Source: Shewanella profunda
GTDB lineage: Bacteria > Pseudomonadota > Gammaproteobacteria > Enterobacterales > Shewanellaceae
NCBI RefSeq assembly: GCF_023283765.1
Contig: NZ_JAKILG010000008.1
Location: forward strand, 1 to 64,000
Direction of reading: 5' to 3'
Length of the DNA stretch: 64,000 nucleotides
Shown in pieces: positions 9,201-18,762 of this stretch. Within the stretch, counting starts at the first letter, position 1. Every line of letters starts with the position of its first letter. Made by a program: the position numbers and the translations under genes. The notes under the pieces were generated by a model. That model was not told the origin of the DNA. It saw nothing but the letters and a program-made list of their open reading frames with translations, and searched no databases.

Positions 9201-9974
9201 GTGCAAGATAAGAATTTTGATAAGCTCGCGCACAAGTTCGCGAAAAATATTTACGGCACCCCCAAGGGGGAAATTCGTGCTGCCGTGTTATGGCGAGATC
9301 TCAGCTCCGCGTTAGCCCCATTTGGCGATAAAAAACTCCGAATTTTAGATGCTGGCGGTGGCTTTGGTTTCTTTAGCCAAAAGCTGGCACGCCTTGGCCA
9401 TGAAGTCGTGCTTTGCGATATCTCACAAGAGATGCTTATCCAAGCCCAAGCACACATTGATGCCAGTACCGAGCCTTTAAATATTGAGCTTATCCATGCC
9501 CCTATCCAAGCATTGTCAGTTGAACAGAATGGTGTTTTCGATCTCATACTGTGCCATGCCGTAGTCGAATGGCTTAGCGATGCTCAGCGTACTATGGAAG
9601 GATTGCTGACGATGCTCAAACCCAATGGTTTGTTTTCACTTATGTTTTATAACAAAGAAGCAATGCGTTTCCATGCCTTAGTATCGGGAAATTTTGACTA
9701 CGTGGCCGCAGATCTTAAAGTAAAGAAAAAAGTGAGGCTGACACCCACCCACCCGCTTTATATTCAAGATGTTAAACAATGGTTTATGGATTGGGAAATG
9801 ACTTTATTAAGCCAATCTGGGGTGAGGGTTATCCACGATTACTTGAAAAAGAGCCAAGCCGCAGATTTTGATTACCAAAAACTTCTGCAAATGGAACTCG
9901 AATACTCACAGCGCGAACCGTATATATCACTTGGTCGATATGTCCATTTCTTAGGTATTAGTCGAGGAACATAG
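9201..9974 (+). CDS. cmoM: tRNA 5-carboxymethoxyuridine methyltransferase CmoM
   Basis: A 257-residue class I SAM-dependent methyltransferase with SAM motif I LDAGGGFGFFSQ at about residue 50, CDISQEM at about 72 and ILCHAVVEW at about 117. From the N-terminus (KNFDKLAHKFAKNIYGTPKGE) to QREPYISLGRYVH it aligns well by eye with E. coli CmoM (formerly SmtA). The enzyme methylates cmo5U34 of wobble tRNAs to the methyl ester. It starts with GTG; no good ribosome site is seen, and that start is supported by the N-terminal match to the family. Confidence 0.93.
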   Translation: MQDKNFDKLAHKFAKNIYGTPKGEIRAAVLWRDLSSALAPFGDKKLRILDAGGGFGFFSQKLARLGHEVVLCDISQEMLIQAQAHIDASTEPLNIELIHAPIQALSVEQNGVFDLILCHAVVEWLSDAQRTMEGLLTMLKPNGLFSLMFYNKEAMRFHALVSGNFDYVAADLKVKKKVRLTPTHPLYIQDVKQWFMDWEMTLLSQSGVRVIHDYLKKSQAADFDYQKLLQMELEYSQREPYISLGRYVHFLGISRGT

Positions 9975-9985
9975 CACCTCGACTA
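9959..9985. terminator. Hairpin between convergent genes
   Basis: TAGTCGAGG (9959-9967) pairs with CCTCGACTA (9977-9985); the loop contains the cmoM stop codon. There is no T tract, so intrinsic termination is uncertain, but it sits between two convergent genes. Confidence 0.4.
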
Positions 9986-9999
9986 GATCCAAAGTGATG

Positions 10000-10899
10000 T
10001 TAAAGACAAGTACCACTCCAACAGGCGGTCACCTTAGCACCCGCCTGTTTAAGTAACTGCACAACACTCTTATCACCCACAACATGACCAGCCCCAATCA
10101 CCACAAATAACGGTGCAGGGACATCACTGGCATCCATAAGCTTAAGAATACCCTCGGCCATTGTGTGGTTTCGCTGCCAGAGGATCTTATCTATAATCCG
10201 AGTATCACCCTCGCCGCCCATCTGTTCTTGCATAATAGTATCAAGTTCGGTCTCGTCACCCGAACGCCATGCCGTTATCAGCGATAAAAGCTCATCATCC
10301 GACACACTAATCGCGTCTCGCACCATAGACCACTGCTCTTGGCTGTCGAACGTGGCTAACAACTGAAATTGAGATTCTGCGGTTTCCAGCTCAAACACTG
10401 GCAATGTTTTATTACGGGCCATCAACTGTGCATCGACACCATAATCAGTGCTATAACCTAAGCCATTGTAACGTAAGAGATTGAGTTGAGTCGCCTGTAA
10501 CCAAGGTGCAAATGATTGAATTGACTGGCATACATTCACCCTACTCGCACAGTAAAGCGTCATACTCTCAACAGTTTGCTTATCGCGGTTCTGCCAATCT
10601 AAGCCCTTAGTGCCATCTGCCATCCCATACTTTTGCAATAGCGCGCGGCTATCGACTTTATTTATATCGACTTCAACTACTAACCCCTTGGCTTTGCTAA
10701 GTGCCGTTTCAATCTGCTCAGGTAAGGGATAAAAATCGCTATTACCAATATGGATTGACCCCAGCAAATAGGCGCTCTTACCCTGCCACTGCACTTGATA
10801 AAACGGCGGTTTATCGCTTGGGGCCGCAAAAATTGCGGCATGAAAAAACAATGTCACACAACTGATTGCAGCGATTAGTCGCCAGTGGCTTGTTGCCAT
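10000..10899 (-). CDS. TraB/GumN family protein
   Basis: A 299-residue exported protein (signal peptide to about residue 25, AIFAAPSD). It has the TraB/GumN hallmarks: AYLLGSIHIGNSDFYPLP near residue 44 and VVIGAGHVVGDKSVVQLL near residue 265. These GSxH and GxxH motifs contribute the metal-binding residues in TIKI-type proteases, to which this family is distantly related. The substrate is unknown. Convergent with cmoM. Confidence 0.85.
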   Translation of the reverse strand: MATSHWRLIAAISCVTLFFHAAIFAAPSDKPPFYQVQWQGKSAYLLGSIHIGNSDFYPLPEQIETALSKAKGLVVEVDINKVDSRALLQKYGMADGTKGLDWQNRDKQTVESMTLYCASRVNVCQSIQSFAPWLQATQLNLLRYNGLGYSTDYGVDAQLMARNKTLPVFELETAESQFQLLATFDSQEQWSMVRDAISVSDDELLSLITAWRSGDETELDTIMQEQMGGEGDTRIIDKILWQRNHTMAEGILKLMDASDVPAPLFVVIGAGHVVGDKSVVQLLKQAGAKVTACWSGTCL

Positions 10900-10947
10900 A
10901 TCCTTTGCCCCTTATAATTCTTGCAAATTTTACAATGAGACGCTGTT

Positions 10948-11256
10948 ATGCCACACACTAAGGTTATAGAGCAACTGAAAGAAAATCTTCAAACCGCCTA
11001 TCGCCAAGCCATAGATGCCGACGCTAAGTTAGATGAATTGAAAAAAGCTGGCCATGGAAAATTCACCAGCATCTTTACGCTAGATCAAGGTTTTATCATT
11101 TCGAGTAATCGTTTTTTGCCCTACGTGCAAGAGCTCGTTGATGATTTAACCACATTAGAGAGCCAACCGACGCTCGATCCTGTCGCACTTGAAACCTATG
11201 TACGTCAACTAGGTATCCTATTGAAAACACTTCAGGTCTTTAAAAAACAGAGCTAA
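10948..11256 (+). CDS. Hypothetical small helical protein
   Basis: A 102-residue soluble protein, mostly amphipathic helix, with a central GHGKFTSIF and ending LLKTLQVFKKQS. GAG lies 8 bases before the ATG. It has no membrane segment and no recognisable catalytic motif. It is divergent from the TraB-like gene. I do not recognise the family. Confidence 0.65.
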   Translation: MPHTKVIEQLKENLQTAYRQAIDADAKLDELKKAGHGKFTSIFTLDQGFIISSNRFLPYVQELVDDLTTLESQPTLDPVALETYVRQLGILLKTLQVFKKQS

Positions 11257-11431
11257 CTGATCTATCTAAGCGCTAAAAAGTTTCCGTCAAGTTTAGCGCT
11301 TACCCCACAACCAGCCATTTTTTTACCCCAGTTCTATCCCGTGATAACACCTTTTCGAGCAACAAAAATTGTCATCATTTTGTCATTTCTAAGTCATAGA
11401 CTCCGCAAACATAGACGAAGGGGCTGAAATA

Positions 11432-13186
11432 ATGACAAATTTAGATCTCGCTAAAGAGCTTGATAAGATAATTTCTAAGGGGGCAATCAGCCCACTATTT
11501 CAGCCTATTTTCAATATATTAGAACATAAAATCCATGGCTTTGAGGCCTTGAGTCGTGGTCCAGAACACAGCCCATTATATTCCCCCGTTCCTCTGTTTC
11601 AGACAGCCGAACATCAGGGTAGACTCAGCGAACTCGAAACCCTTTGCCGACGGATTTCACTCGAGCAATTCAAATTCCGTCAGTTTCAGGGGCGGCTATT
11701 TATCAATATCTCGCCCAAGGCACTGTTGGATCCCAGCTACCCCAAAGGCTTGACACTGCAACTATTGCAACAGCTTGGGATTTCACCTTCACAGGTAGTG
11801 ATTGAACTCTCTGAGCAGTATCCTGCGGATGATATAGACCTGCTTAAATCCTGCTTAAATCACTATCGTAGTCAAGGATTTATGACGGCAATTGACGATT
11901 TAGGTGCGGGATATTCTGGCTTAAGACTCTGGTCAGAACTGTCACCGGATTATGTGAAGATTGATCGTCACTTTATCCATCAGATCGATTCTACCCCTGT
12001 AAAACAAGAATTTGTGCGATCCATTGTCGAACTCTGTCAGAGTTTAACCTGTAAAGTGATAGCCGAAGGGATTGAAACTCAAGAGGAATTAGCAGTACTT
12101 AAACAACTTGGCATTGTGTATTGCCAAGGTTATTTACTCGGCCGCCCCGAGGCGTTCCCCTGTCGAGCAATGAAAGCCACCTTAGTCCCCAATAATGCCC
12201 AAGTGCAACCTCGATATAGTGAGTCGGCAGAAAGTCTCTGTTGCAATGCAATTACTGTTCTACCAAGCCTAAAGCTCAAGCATCTAAGTGATACTTTTAT
12301 CTCCCAACCTGCACTGCAAGCGGTTGTTGTGGCTGAAGATCAGGTGCCTCAAGGTATTATTAGCCGCGCAACATTACTCGAGCTTTTTAGTACCCCCTAT
12401 GGCCGAGCACTACATGAAAATCATGCCGTAAGCGAGGTGATGGAACCTCAAGTACTGCAGATAGAAGCCAATGAACCCCTTTCTACGGTTAGCCAGCTAT
12501 TGACTTCAGAAAGCGCAAATACAGTGGCACAGCAATTTATTATTCTACGCCGTGGCAAATTGCTCGGCATTGGCCACACCAAAGATTTACTACAACGTAT
12601 AACCGAGCACAGAATTAAGATGGCGCGTCATGCCAACCCGCTTACGGACTTACCGGGAAATGTGCCTATACAAGAAGAGCTTAAGCGTCTAAGAGTTCAA
12701 CAAAAGCCTTTTTACCTCGCTTATTTCGATCTGTGTCATTTCAAACCCTACAACGATATTTATGGTTTTTGTCGCGGAGATGAAGTGATCTGTGAAGTAG
12801 CCAATTTATTAATGAAATATAAGAGCGATAACTGCTTTATTGGCCATGTGGGAGGCGATGACTTTGTGATGATTAGTACATGTGAGCAAATCGTGAGTCG
12901 CTGTCAGCGCATATTGGCAGACTTTGAAAGCCATAAACAACTGTTCTATAGTGCTGAACATTGGCAAGCACAGCAAATGCTGGCAGATGATAGACAGGGG
13001 CAAGCCTGCTATCACAAATTGGTCAGTCTATGCGTTGGATTACTCGCACCAGAACACACCTATAACTGCAATGAACATAGCTTGTCCACTCTGAGTGCAA
13101 GGGCAAAAAAACAGGCAAAATCCGCGAGTAATGGATATTGCCTGTTAGAAAATCATGTACCCAATTCACACGCGTTAATCGCTTAG
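11432..13186 (+). CDS. EAL-CBS-GGDEF c-di-GMP protein
   Basis: A 584-residue cytoplasmic protein with the less usual order EAL (residues about 8-240), a CBS-like pair (about 270-395) and a C-terminal GGDEF-type domain (about 405-570). The EAL domain keeps HGFEALSRGP, INISP, IDDLGAGYSGL, KIDRHF, EGIET and QGYLLGRP, so phosphodiesterase activity is plausible. The cyclase-like domain reads HVGGDDFVMIS (GGDDF in place of GGDEF) and KPYNDIYGFCRGDEV, so it may be active or may serve as a GTP sensor. No membrane spans. CBS domains bind adenine nucleotides, which suggests an energy-responsive c-di-GMP switch (inference). Monocistronic. Confidence 0.9.
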   Translation: MTNLDLAKELDKIISKGAISPLFQPIFNILEHKIHGFEALSRGPEHSPLYSPVPLFQTAEHQGRLSELETLCRRISLEQFKFRQFQGRLFINISPKALLDPSYPKGLTLQLLQQLGISPSQVVIELSEQYPADDIDLLKSCLNHYRSQGFMTAIDDLGAGYSGLRLWSELSPDYVKIDRHFIHQIDSTPVKQEFVRSIVELCQSLTCKVIAEGIETQEELAVLKQLGIVYCQGYLLGRPEAFPCRAMKATLVPNNAQVQPRYSESAESLCCNAITVLPSLKLKHLSDTFISQPALQAVVVAEDQVPQGIISRATLLELFSTPYGRALHENHAVSEVMEPQVLQIEANEPLSTVSQLLTSESANTVAQQFIILRRGKLLGIGHTKDLLQRITEHRIKMARHANPLTDLPGNVPIQEELKRLRVQQKPFYLAYFDLCHFKPYNDIYGFCRGDEVICEVANLLMKYKSDNCFIGHVGGDDFVMISTCEQIVSRCQRILADFESHKQLFYSAEHWQAQQMLADDRQGQACYHKLVSLCVGLLAPEHTYNCNEHSLSTLSARAKKQAKSASNGYCLLENHVPNSHALIA

Positions 13187-13205
13187 GCTACTGGGTATAT
13201 TTATA

Positions 13206-13730
13206 TTAAAGCTTAGGAGCGATGGTTTTTTTTAACCAGTCGTTTAGCATCTGGGTCTCATACATAAAAGGTTTATCGTTTAACGCTTGAATGCCCGTTA
13301 AAAAACCCAAGTCAGATAATTTTTCATCCCCCGCGACTATTACTTTACCATTCTCTAAAACCTGATAGCTAAAGGTGATACGCGGTGGGTAAAGGTCCTT
13401 CACTACCCGTAAGTCATTTGCAGTAGCACCAAACGTTGGGCGCATATCACCAGCTAAATCCACATCGGTGACCACCATTTCAAGCTTTTGATTTGGTTTT
13501 AAAATTTTAGCGGCTTCTTTATTAATGTTTGAGGTTAAGGTCTCAAATAAGCGCATCTCATAACGGGATTGGATCTCACCCGATGATTTGATATCGCGAA
13601 AATCCTTCGGATTTTGCCAAACTATTTTCACCACGCCATCTTCCGTGACAGGATTGGTTGATGTTTCATCTGCGGCCCACACTGCACTGCAACTTAATAC
13701 ACCTGCGAGTAAAAGGAATTGAATTTTCAT
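13206..13730 (-). CDS. DUF3016 periplasmic protein
   Basis: A 174-residue exported protein with a clear signal peptide (cut near VWA-ADE). The core (VKIVWQNPKDFRDI, FETLTSNINKEAAKIL, MVVTDVDLAGDMRP) matches the DUF3016 family of gammaproteobacterial periplasmic proteins. Function unknown. It is convergent with the EAL-CBS-GGDEF gene, and the ATG has GGAGG about 8 bases upstream. Confidence 0.82.
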   Translation of the reverse strand: MKIQFLLLAGVLSCSAVWAADETSTNPVTEDGVVKIVWQNPKDFRDIKSSGEIQSRYEMRLFETLTSNINKEAAKILKPNQKLEMVVTDVDLAGDMRPTFGATANDLRVVKDLYPPRITFSYQVLENGKVIVAGDEKLSDLGFLTGIQALNDKPFMYETQMLNDWLKKTIAPKL

Positions 13731-14002
13731 GCTTGCCTCCTAGGCCTAATCATTTTTGTATTCACAGTACAAAATTTAACCTGAACTAAAGCTTAACGCA
13801 AAACTGATATAAGAACAGCATTACAAAGTAAGCATTTGTATAACTTAGTAAATAACTAAATTTATCGTAAATTAATACGTATCTTTTTGTATCCACACTG
13901 CACTAAGTAAGTGCAGCGTTATAAATTTGTGATCATTTTGCGCGCATCTTGATTCAAAACGCGTTATCCTTCGACTATTGTTTATATGGTTACGATTAGA
14001 AA

Positions 14003-14311
14003 ATGAAATTCCCCGTTGTACCTGTGTTCATTCTTATTCTTTTTACCTGTTTCGCCAGTGCGATTTGGTTTATCTCCCCAGACAGTAAAGATAGCCATAC
14101 CAAGACTTGGTCATCCTTTATCTACACCCATGGGTATGACTCTGGGAAATACAAAAAAACAGATAATTTTGATCATTATGATGCCTGCCGAGATTTTGCC
14201 CGGGTGCAATCCTCTCTCTATGATAATGTCCCTTGGGAATGTGGCTTAAATTGTGAATTTGACCCACGCAAACAAGGGTTTCAATGCAAAGAAATGAAGA
14301 ATGAAAACTAA
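14003..14311 (+). CDS. Hypothetical membrane-anchored Cys-containing protein
   Basis: A 102-residue protein with an N-terminal hydrophobic segment (residues about 4-23; anchor or signal) and a polar domain with four Cys (CRDFARVQ, WECGLNCEF, GFQCKEM), likely disulphide-bonded in the periplasm. No known family recognised. Confidence 0.6.
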   Translation: MKFPVVPVFILILFTCFASAIWFISPDSKDSHTKTWSSFIYTHGYDSGKYKKTDNFDHYDACRDFARVQSSLYDNVPWECGLNCEFDPRKQGFQCKEMKNEN

Positions 14312-14342
14312 CCCACATTCTGCATAGATTTAATATTGAGTA

Positions 14343-14852
14343 TTAAAATGGAAAACAGGCACTTAGCTCAGGGTATTGTTGTTTAAGATCCTTAGATTTA
14401 GTGCTAAATTTTTTACCGGCAGGAGTGGCTTTACCCGATGGCATAAAAGGTAGCTCTTGACCTGTCCTATCTTCATATATTTGCCCAGCAATTAAGTCGT
14501 ACTCATCTACAAATGGATAGGCATAACCATCTTTCTGTGGCCATGCGGATAAACGTGCAAGACTATCGGGATCCGCGACGACAGCATCGTAGCGCTCTTG
14601 CCCTAAAGAAATAAGAAAACATCTAAACTCCGCAAAGGCATATTCAGAATCACACCCAGTAATAATATAGGCAGCGCCCCACACCGACCACAAATAGCTA
14701 CGACGCATCTGTTGACCAAACATTTTATCGAAAGCTTTTAATTCTTCATTACTGAGTTCGGTTAGTTTTTGTTTTAATGCCTGCGCTAAGGATTCCTGTG
14801 GTTGTGCTGCGTCAGTGCGCGTAACCAGTGCCCAAAATTCAACTTCTGTCAT
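14343..14852 (-). CDS. DUF4240 domain protein
   Basis: A 169-residue soluble protein beginning TEVEFWALVTRT, with the DUF4240 pattern: FWxLV at the N-terminus, then AAYIITGCDSEYAFAEFRCFLISLGQERYDAVVADPDSLA. The family is widespread and of unknown function and often appears as a lone gene. It is convergent with the preceding hypothetical. Confidence 0.82.
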   Translation of the reverse strand: MTEVEFWALVTRTDAAQPQESLAQALKQKLTELSNEELKAFDKMFGQQMRRSYLWSVWGAAYIITGCDSEYAFAEFRCFLISLGQERYDAVVADPDSLARLSAWPQKDGYAYPFVDEYDLIAGQIYEDRTGQELPFMPSGKATPAGKKFSTKSKDLKQQYPELSACFPF

Positions 14853-14980
14853 AACCTAAACCTATTAACTATGCCCAAGCAAAGGCAATATTCTACATGA
14901 TAATGCGGTTATGCTGGACTCAGTTCGGGGCTTTTCCTACACTTGCTCATCCTAAGACCACCAGATCCATTAGTAATTCA

Positions 14981-15367
14981 ATGCCTAAACGTCTCATTCT
15001 ACTCACAGCGCTCTATTGTCTCTTTAGCATAGTCGCACTATGGCGTGCCGTAACAACTCAATCATTTGATTTATTTACCTTAGGCGTGCTTCCAGTACTT
15101 GCAGGCATCCTAGTGCGCGCACCTTGGTCAAGCCTAGTACTCAAAATCTATCTTGGTATGCAAACCCTAGGTTTTTCGGCGCTTGGTATCACTGCCATTA
15201 TTGCCTATCGCATTACGCCAGAAGACGTAAAAGTGTTCTTTGCGGGCGAGCGAATCCCGATGCTGCCACTTGTTGTGGGCATAATAGGTATGCTGTTGGT
15301 GCAATATTGGATCGCGTTTTCTAAAGTGACTTATCAGTATTTAAGCGGTAAAACAGCGAAAAGCTGA
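14981..15367 (+). CDS. Hypothetical four-helix inner-membrane protein
   Basis: A 128-residue protein with about four hydrophobic segments and a basic C-terminus (SGKTAKS). The ATG at 14981 (MPKRLILL) gives a normal start just before the first span; an in-frame ATG 28 codons earlier would add an unlikely polar leader. Family not recognised. Confidence 0.6.
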   Translation: MPKRLILLTALYCLFSIVALWRAVTTQSFDLFTLGVLPVLAGILVRAPWSSLVLKIYLGMQTLGFSALGITAIIAYRITPEDVKVFFAGERIPMLPLVVGIIGMLLVQYWIAFSKVTYQYLSGKTAKS

Positions 15368-15372
15368 TTTGT

Positions 15373-15405
15373 TGCTAAGCTGTTACTAATAGCGTAGCTT
15401 AGCAA
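15373..15405. terminator. Inverted repeat after the membrane-protein gene
   Basis: TTGCTAAGCT and AGCTTAGCAA form a 10-bp stem around a 14-base loop just after the stop codon. No T run follows, so its role as terminator is uncertain. Confidence 0.4.
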
Positions 15406-15441
15406 CCCCATAAAGTCCCCCCAGCCAATACGACGAAGATT

Positions 15442-16239
15442 ATGAGCCATCTATCACCTAACGAATTATCCATTCTCCTAGTGGAACCTTCGGATACGCA
15501 ACGCCGAATAATTATTCAGCGTTTACAACAAGAAGGGATTGTCAGTATCCAAACTGCCGCGAATATCGCAGAGGCCAAAGCTGTTATTGGGCGTCATAAA
15601 CCCGATCTCATCGCTAGTGCAATGCATTTCGACGATGGCACAGCAATCGATCTACTCAACTATTTACGTGGAAATAGTCACAACAAAGACATTCAGTTTA
15701 TGTTGGTCTCGAGCGAATGTCGTCGTGAGCAATTAGAGATTTTTCGACAATCTGGGGTGGTCGCTATCTTACCTAAACCTTTCCATGCTGAGCATTTAGG
15801 TAAAGCACTTAATGCTACTATCGACTTACTAAGCCATGATGAACTCGATCTTAGCAATTTTGATGTGCATGATGTGCGCGTTTTAGTGGTCGATGACAGC
15901 CGCATGGCCAGAAATGTAATCAAGCGAACTATTGGTAATTTAGGGATAAAGCTCATCACTGAAGCGGAAGATGGTGCTCAAGCTATTGAGTTGATGAGAG
16001 ATAATATGTTTGATCTGGTCATCACTGACTACAACATGCCGAGTATTGATGGATTAGCATTGACTCAGTTTATTCGTAACGAGAGCCAACAATCCCATAT
16101 TCCCATCTTGATGGTATCGTCAGAAGCCAACGATACCCACTTAAGCAATGTGTCACAGGCTGGAGTCAATGCCCTATGTGACAAGCCCTTCGAACCTAAA
16201 CTCGTCAAGCAGCTCCTATATCAACTGTTAGAAGAATAA
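15442..16239 (+). CDS. Double-receiver response regulator
   Basis: A 265-residue protein of two CheY-like receiver domains. The second (residues about 145-263) is intact: VLVVDDSRMARN, phosphoacceptor Asp in LVITDYNMPSIDG, and CDKPF for the conserved Lys. The first (about 8-128) keeps LVEPSD and LPKPF but reads LIASAMHFDDG where the phosphoacceptor Asp should be, so that domain has Ala and cannot be phosphorylated in the usual way. No output domain, so it probably acts by protein contact, as in chemotaxis-type or phosphorelay adaptors. Confidence 0.87.
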   Translation: MSHLSPNELSILLVEPSDTQRRIIIQRLQQEGIVSIQTAANIAEAKAVIGRHKPDLIASAMHFDDGTAIDLLNYLRGNSHNKDIQFMLVSSECRREQLEIFRQSGVVAILPKPFHAEHLGKALNATIDLLSHDELDLSNFDVHDVRVLVVDDSRMARNVIKRTIGNLGIKLITEAEDGAQAIELMRDNMFDLVITDYNMPSIDGLALTQFIRNESQQSHIPILMVSSEANDTHLSNVSQAGVNALCDKPFEPKLVKQLLYQLLEE

Positions 16240-16385
16240 AACCTAAGTCACGAACCGAGTAAATATTCTCCAATTTACCGAGTTTCATTATCCCCTCTGG
16301 CGGTAAAAGGCTTTCAAAGTGTTAAACCTTATGGCATGTTAGGCACGCTTACTTAAATAATCTACGGAAAGAAGAGACAACAAAG

Positions 16386-16658
16386 ATGAATAAAACAGAA
16401 CTTATCGCTAAGATTGCGGAAAATGCCGATCTAACAAAAGTTGAAGCTGCACGCGCATTAAAATCTTTCGAAGCGGCTATCACCGAATCAATGAAAAATG
16501 GTGACAAAATTTCTATCGTGGGCTTTGGATCTTTCGAAACAGCCACCCGTGCCGCTCGCACAGGCCGTAACCCACAAACCGGTAAAGAAATCCAAATTGC
16601 AGAAGCGACTGTACCTAAGTTTAAAGCCGGTAAAACTCTACGTGATAGCGTAAACTAA
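16386..16658 (+). CDS. DNA-binding protein HU
   Basis: A 90-residue HU/IHF-family protein beginning [16 protein letters not shown], with VGFGSFE and the DNA-intercalating arm [14 protein letters not shown] including the key Pro; it ends [11 protein letters not shown]. The length is exactly that of HU. It compacts and bends chromosomal DNA. A standalone gene with a strong terminator. Alpha and beta forms cannot be separated by eye, so no symbol is given. Confidence 0.95.
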   Translation: MNKTELIAKIAENADLTKVEAARALKSFEAAITESMKNGDKISIVGFGSFETATRAARTGRNPQTGKEIQIAEATVPKFKAGKTLRDSVN

Positions 16659-16684
16659 TTCGTAGACAACAGAATTTTTGATGA

Positions 16685-16716
16685 AACGCCTCACTATTAA
16701 GTGAGGCGTTTTTTTT
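16685..16716 (+). terminator. Terminator of the HU gene
   Basis: AACGCCTCAC pairs with GTGAGGCGTT around a 6-base loop, followed by a run of T. Confidence 0.92.
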
Positions 16717-16956
16717 GGGCTCAAACTTATACTTTAATGTCTATTTATTGCACAACTACAGTGCATGTCTGCTCTATTTTCAAGCATTAACAAGTAAATA
16801 ATTAACATACAATTATGTAACAAACTGTTTTTAATAAGATTGTAATAATGGCATATGATTAGCAACTCACTCTTCAGAAAAAACCAAGATGCACCAGTGC
16901 CACCAACAACATGGGGCATAAGTGAATCGATAAATAAGTCAATCGAGGGGATGAGC

Positions 16957-17649
16957 ATGAGAAAATCATTGTATAGCGTTTTGGCCTTATCGACAGGAAT
17001 GTTACTGACATCAAATGCCTTTGCAGCTGTGTCAGCAAACATAGGTGGTACCTCAAATTACCTATGGCGTGGTGTAACTCAAACTGACGATGCGGTTGCC
17101 ATCCAAGGTGGCATTGACTATAGCCATGACTCTGGATTTTATGCCGGCACATGGACATCGAATGTGGATTTTGGCGATGATACTAGCTATGAGCTAGATC
17201 TCTACGCGGGTTACGGTGGCAATATCACTGAAGATATTAGCTATGACATAGGTTATATCTACTATGCCTATCCCGATGCGCCAGGAAGCATCGACTTCGG
17301 TGAATTATATGGTGCTATTACTTGGAAATGGCTTGAACTAAGCTACGCCCATGTGATTAATGCCGATGATGATATTGCTGCAGATCCCTTAGATAATAAA
17401 GACTTGAGCTATCTTGCCGCTACTGCGTCTATACCACTTACTGAAAAAGTCAGCCTATCCGTGCATTACGGTTATTCAACGGGCGATGTAGTTGAAGCTT
17501 GGTTTGGTGAAGATAACTATGCCGACTATAACGTGACGCTAAGTGCAGACACTAGTGTGGGGACCGTATCCTTTATGGTTGCAGATACTGACTTAAGCGA
17601 TGACGACACCAAAATTGTTTTAGGCTATTCATACAGCTTTGATCTTTAG
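16957..17649 (+). CDS. TorF-family putative outer-membrane porin
   Basis: A 230-residue exported protein: signal peptide to about residue 24 (NAFAAVSANIG), then beta-strand repeats with NYLWRGVTQTDD, YDIGYIYYAYPD and a C-terminal GYSYSFDL strand ending in an aliphatic residue. This is the TorF/TIGR02001 family of small outer-membrane proteins with the signature YLWRGxSQT near the mature N-terminus. The ATG at 16957 lies 6 bases after GAGGGG; the ATG at 16951 is too close to it. Confidence 0.82.
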   Translation: MRKSLYSVLALSTGMLLTSNAFAAVSANIGGTSNYLWRGVTQTDDAVAIQGGIDYSHDSGFYAGTWTSNVDFGDDTSYELDLYAGYGGNITEDISYDIGYIYYAYPDAPGSIDFGELYGAITWKWLELSYAHVINADDDIAADPLDNKDLSYLAATASIPLTEKVSLSVHYGYSTGDVVEAWFGEDNYADYNVTLSADTSVGTVSFMVADTDLSDDDTKIVLGYSYSFDL

Positions 17650-17656
17650 TCTTAAT

Positions 17657-17684
17657 AAAACGCCACGTTAACGTGGCGTTTTTT
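17657..17684 (+). terminator. Terminator of the TorF-like gene
   Basis: Palindrome AACGCCACGTTAACGTGGCG with flanking A and T runs. It also faces the end of rimK and could serve both genes. Confidence 0.9.
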
Positions 17685-17696
17685 ATCCCAGATAAA

Positions 17697-18602
17697 TTAA
17701 GCAATTATTGAGCGATGTGATTTATGGACTGCAACCATTTTTTCAATATATTCAATGATAGGCTCAGTAACTGATATTCCCGTTGTTTGCTCAATACCTT
17801 CAATCCCAGGAGCCGAATTCACTTCAAGAATCAAAGGGCCACGGTTAGAGCGTAAAATATCCACACCAGCCACCACGAGCCCCATAGCTTTCACGGCGGC
17901 AATCGCCATCTTACGCTCTACAGCGGTGATTTTTACTGTCTCACCACAACCACCTAAATGAAGATTAGAACGGAAATCCCCTTCTGGTCCTTGGCGTTTC
18001 ATCGAAGCCACCACTTTATCGCCCACAACAAAACAGCGAATATCGCTCCCATTAGATTCTTTAATATATTCCTGCACTAAGATATTAGCTTTCAACCCTA
18101 AGAAAGCTTCAATCACGCTCTCTGCCGCTGTTTTCGTCTCGGCTAACACAACACCAATACCCTGTGTTCCCTCGAGTAGCTTAATCACTAAGGGAGCACC
18201 ACCCACCATATTAATCAAGTCAGGAATATCATTAGGTTTATTGGCAAAACCCGTAATTGGCATACCAATCCCTTTGCGAGAGAGCAATTGTAACGCCCTT
18301 AACTTATCACGGGAGCGGGCAATCGAAATTGAGTCATTGGCCGCAAATACTCCCATCATTTCAAACTGACGAACCACAGCACAACCATAGAAAGTCACAC
18401 TTGCGTGGATCCGAGGAATAATCGCATCGAACCCAGTCAACTCCTCCCCTTCATAGTGAATACTGGGTTTAATCGAGTTGATATTCATGTAACAGTTCAA
18501 GGTATTGATCACAACCGCTTCATGGCCACGGATCTCGCAAGCGGCCACTAAACGTTGCGTTGAATACAACTGAGGAAACTGGGATAAGATACCTATTTTC
18601 AT
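17697..18602 (-). CDS. rimK: Ribosomal protein S6--L-glutamate ligase RimK
   Basis: A 301-residue ATP-grasp ligase: [17 protein letters not shown] (ATP-binding) around residue 138, [15 protein letters not shown] around 97, [10 protein letters not shown] near 176, and [15 protein letters not shown] near 260 with the Mg-binding Glu and Asn. It adds Glu residues to the C-terminus of ribosomal protein S6. Length matches the family (about 300). Monocistronic, convergent with the TorF-like gene. Confidence 0.95.
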   Translation of the reverse strand: MKIGILSQFPQLYSTQRLVAACEIRGHEAVVINTLNCYMNINSIKPSIHYEGEELTGFDAIIPRIHASVTFYGCAVVRQFEMMGVFAANDSISIARSRDKLRALQLLSRKGIGMPITGFANKPNDIPDLINMVGGAPLVIKLLEGTQGIGVVLAETKTAAESVIEAFLGLKANILVQEYIKESNGSDIRCFVVGDKVVASMKRQGPEGDFRSNLHLGGCGETVKITAVERKMAIAAVKAMGLVVAGVDILRSNRGPLILEVNSAPGIEGIEQTTGISVTEPIIEYIEKMVAVHKSHRSIIA

Positions 18603-18762
18603 TACGGAATGACCAACTTAAGCACAGTGAATAAAGAGTTCTGATACGACAAAATTCGGCATCAGAAAAAGGGGGCAGATATTTGTCTATTACTCAGTGT
18701 AAAGCAAGAAAATAATCCTCACCAGATGAAAACGATTCATAGAGATGACCGTAAGATAATGT

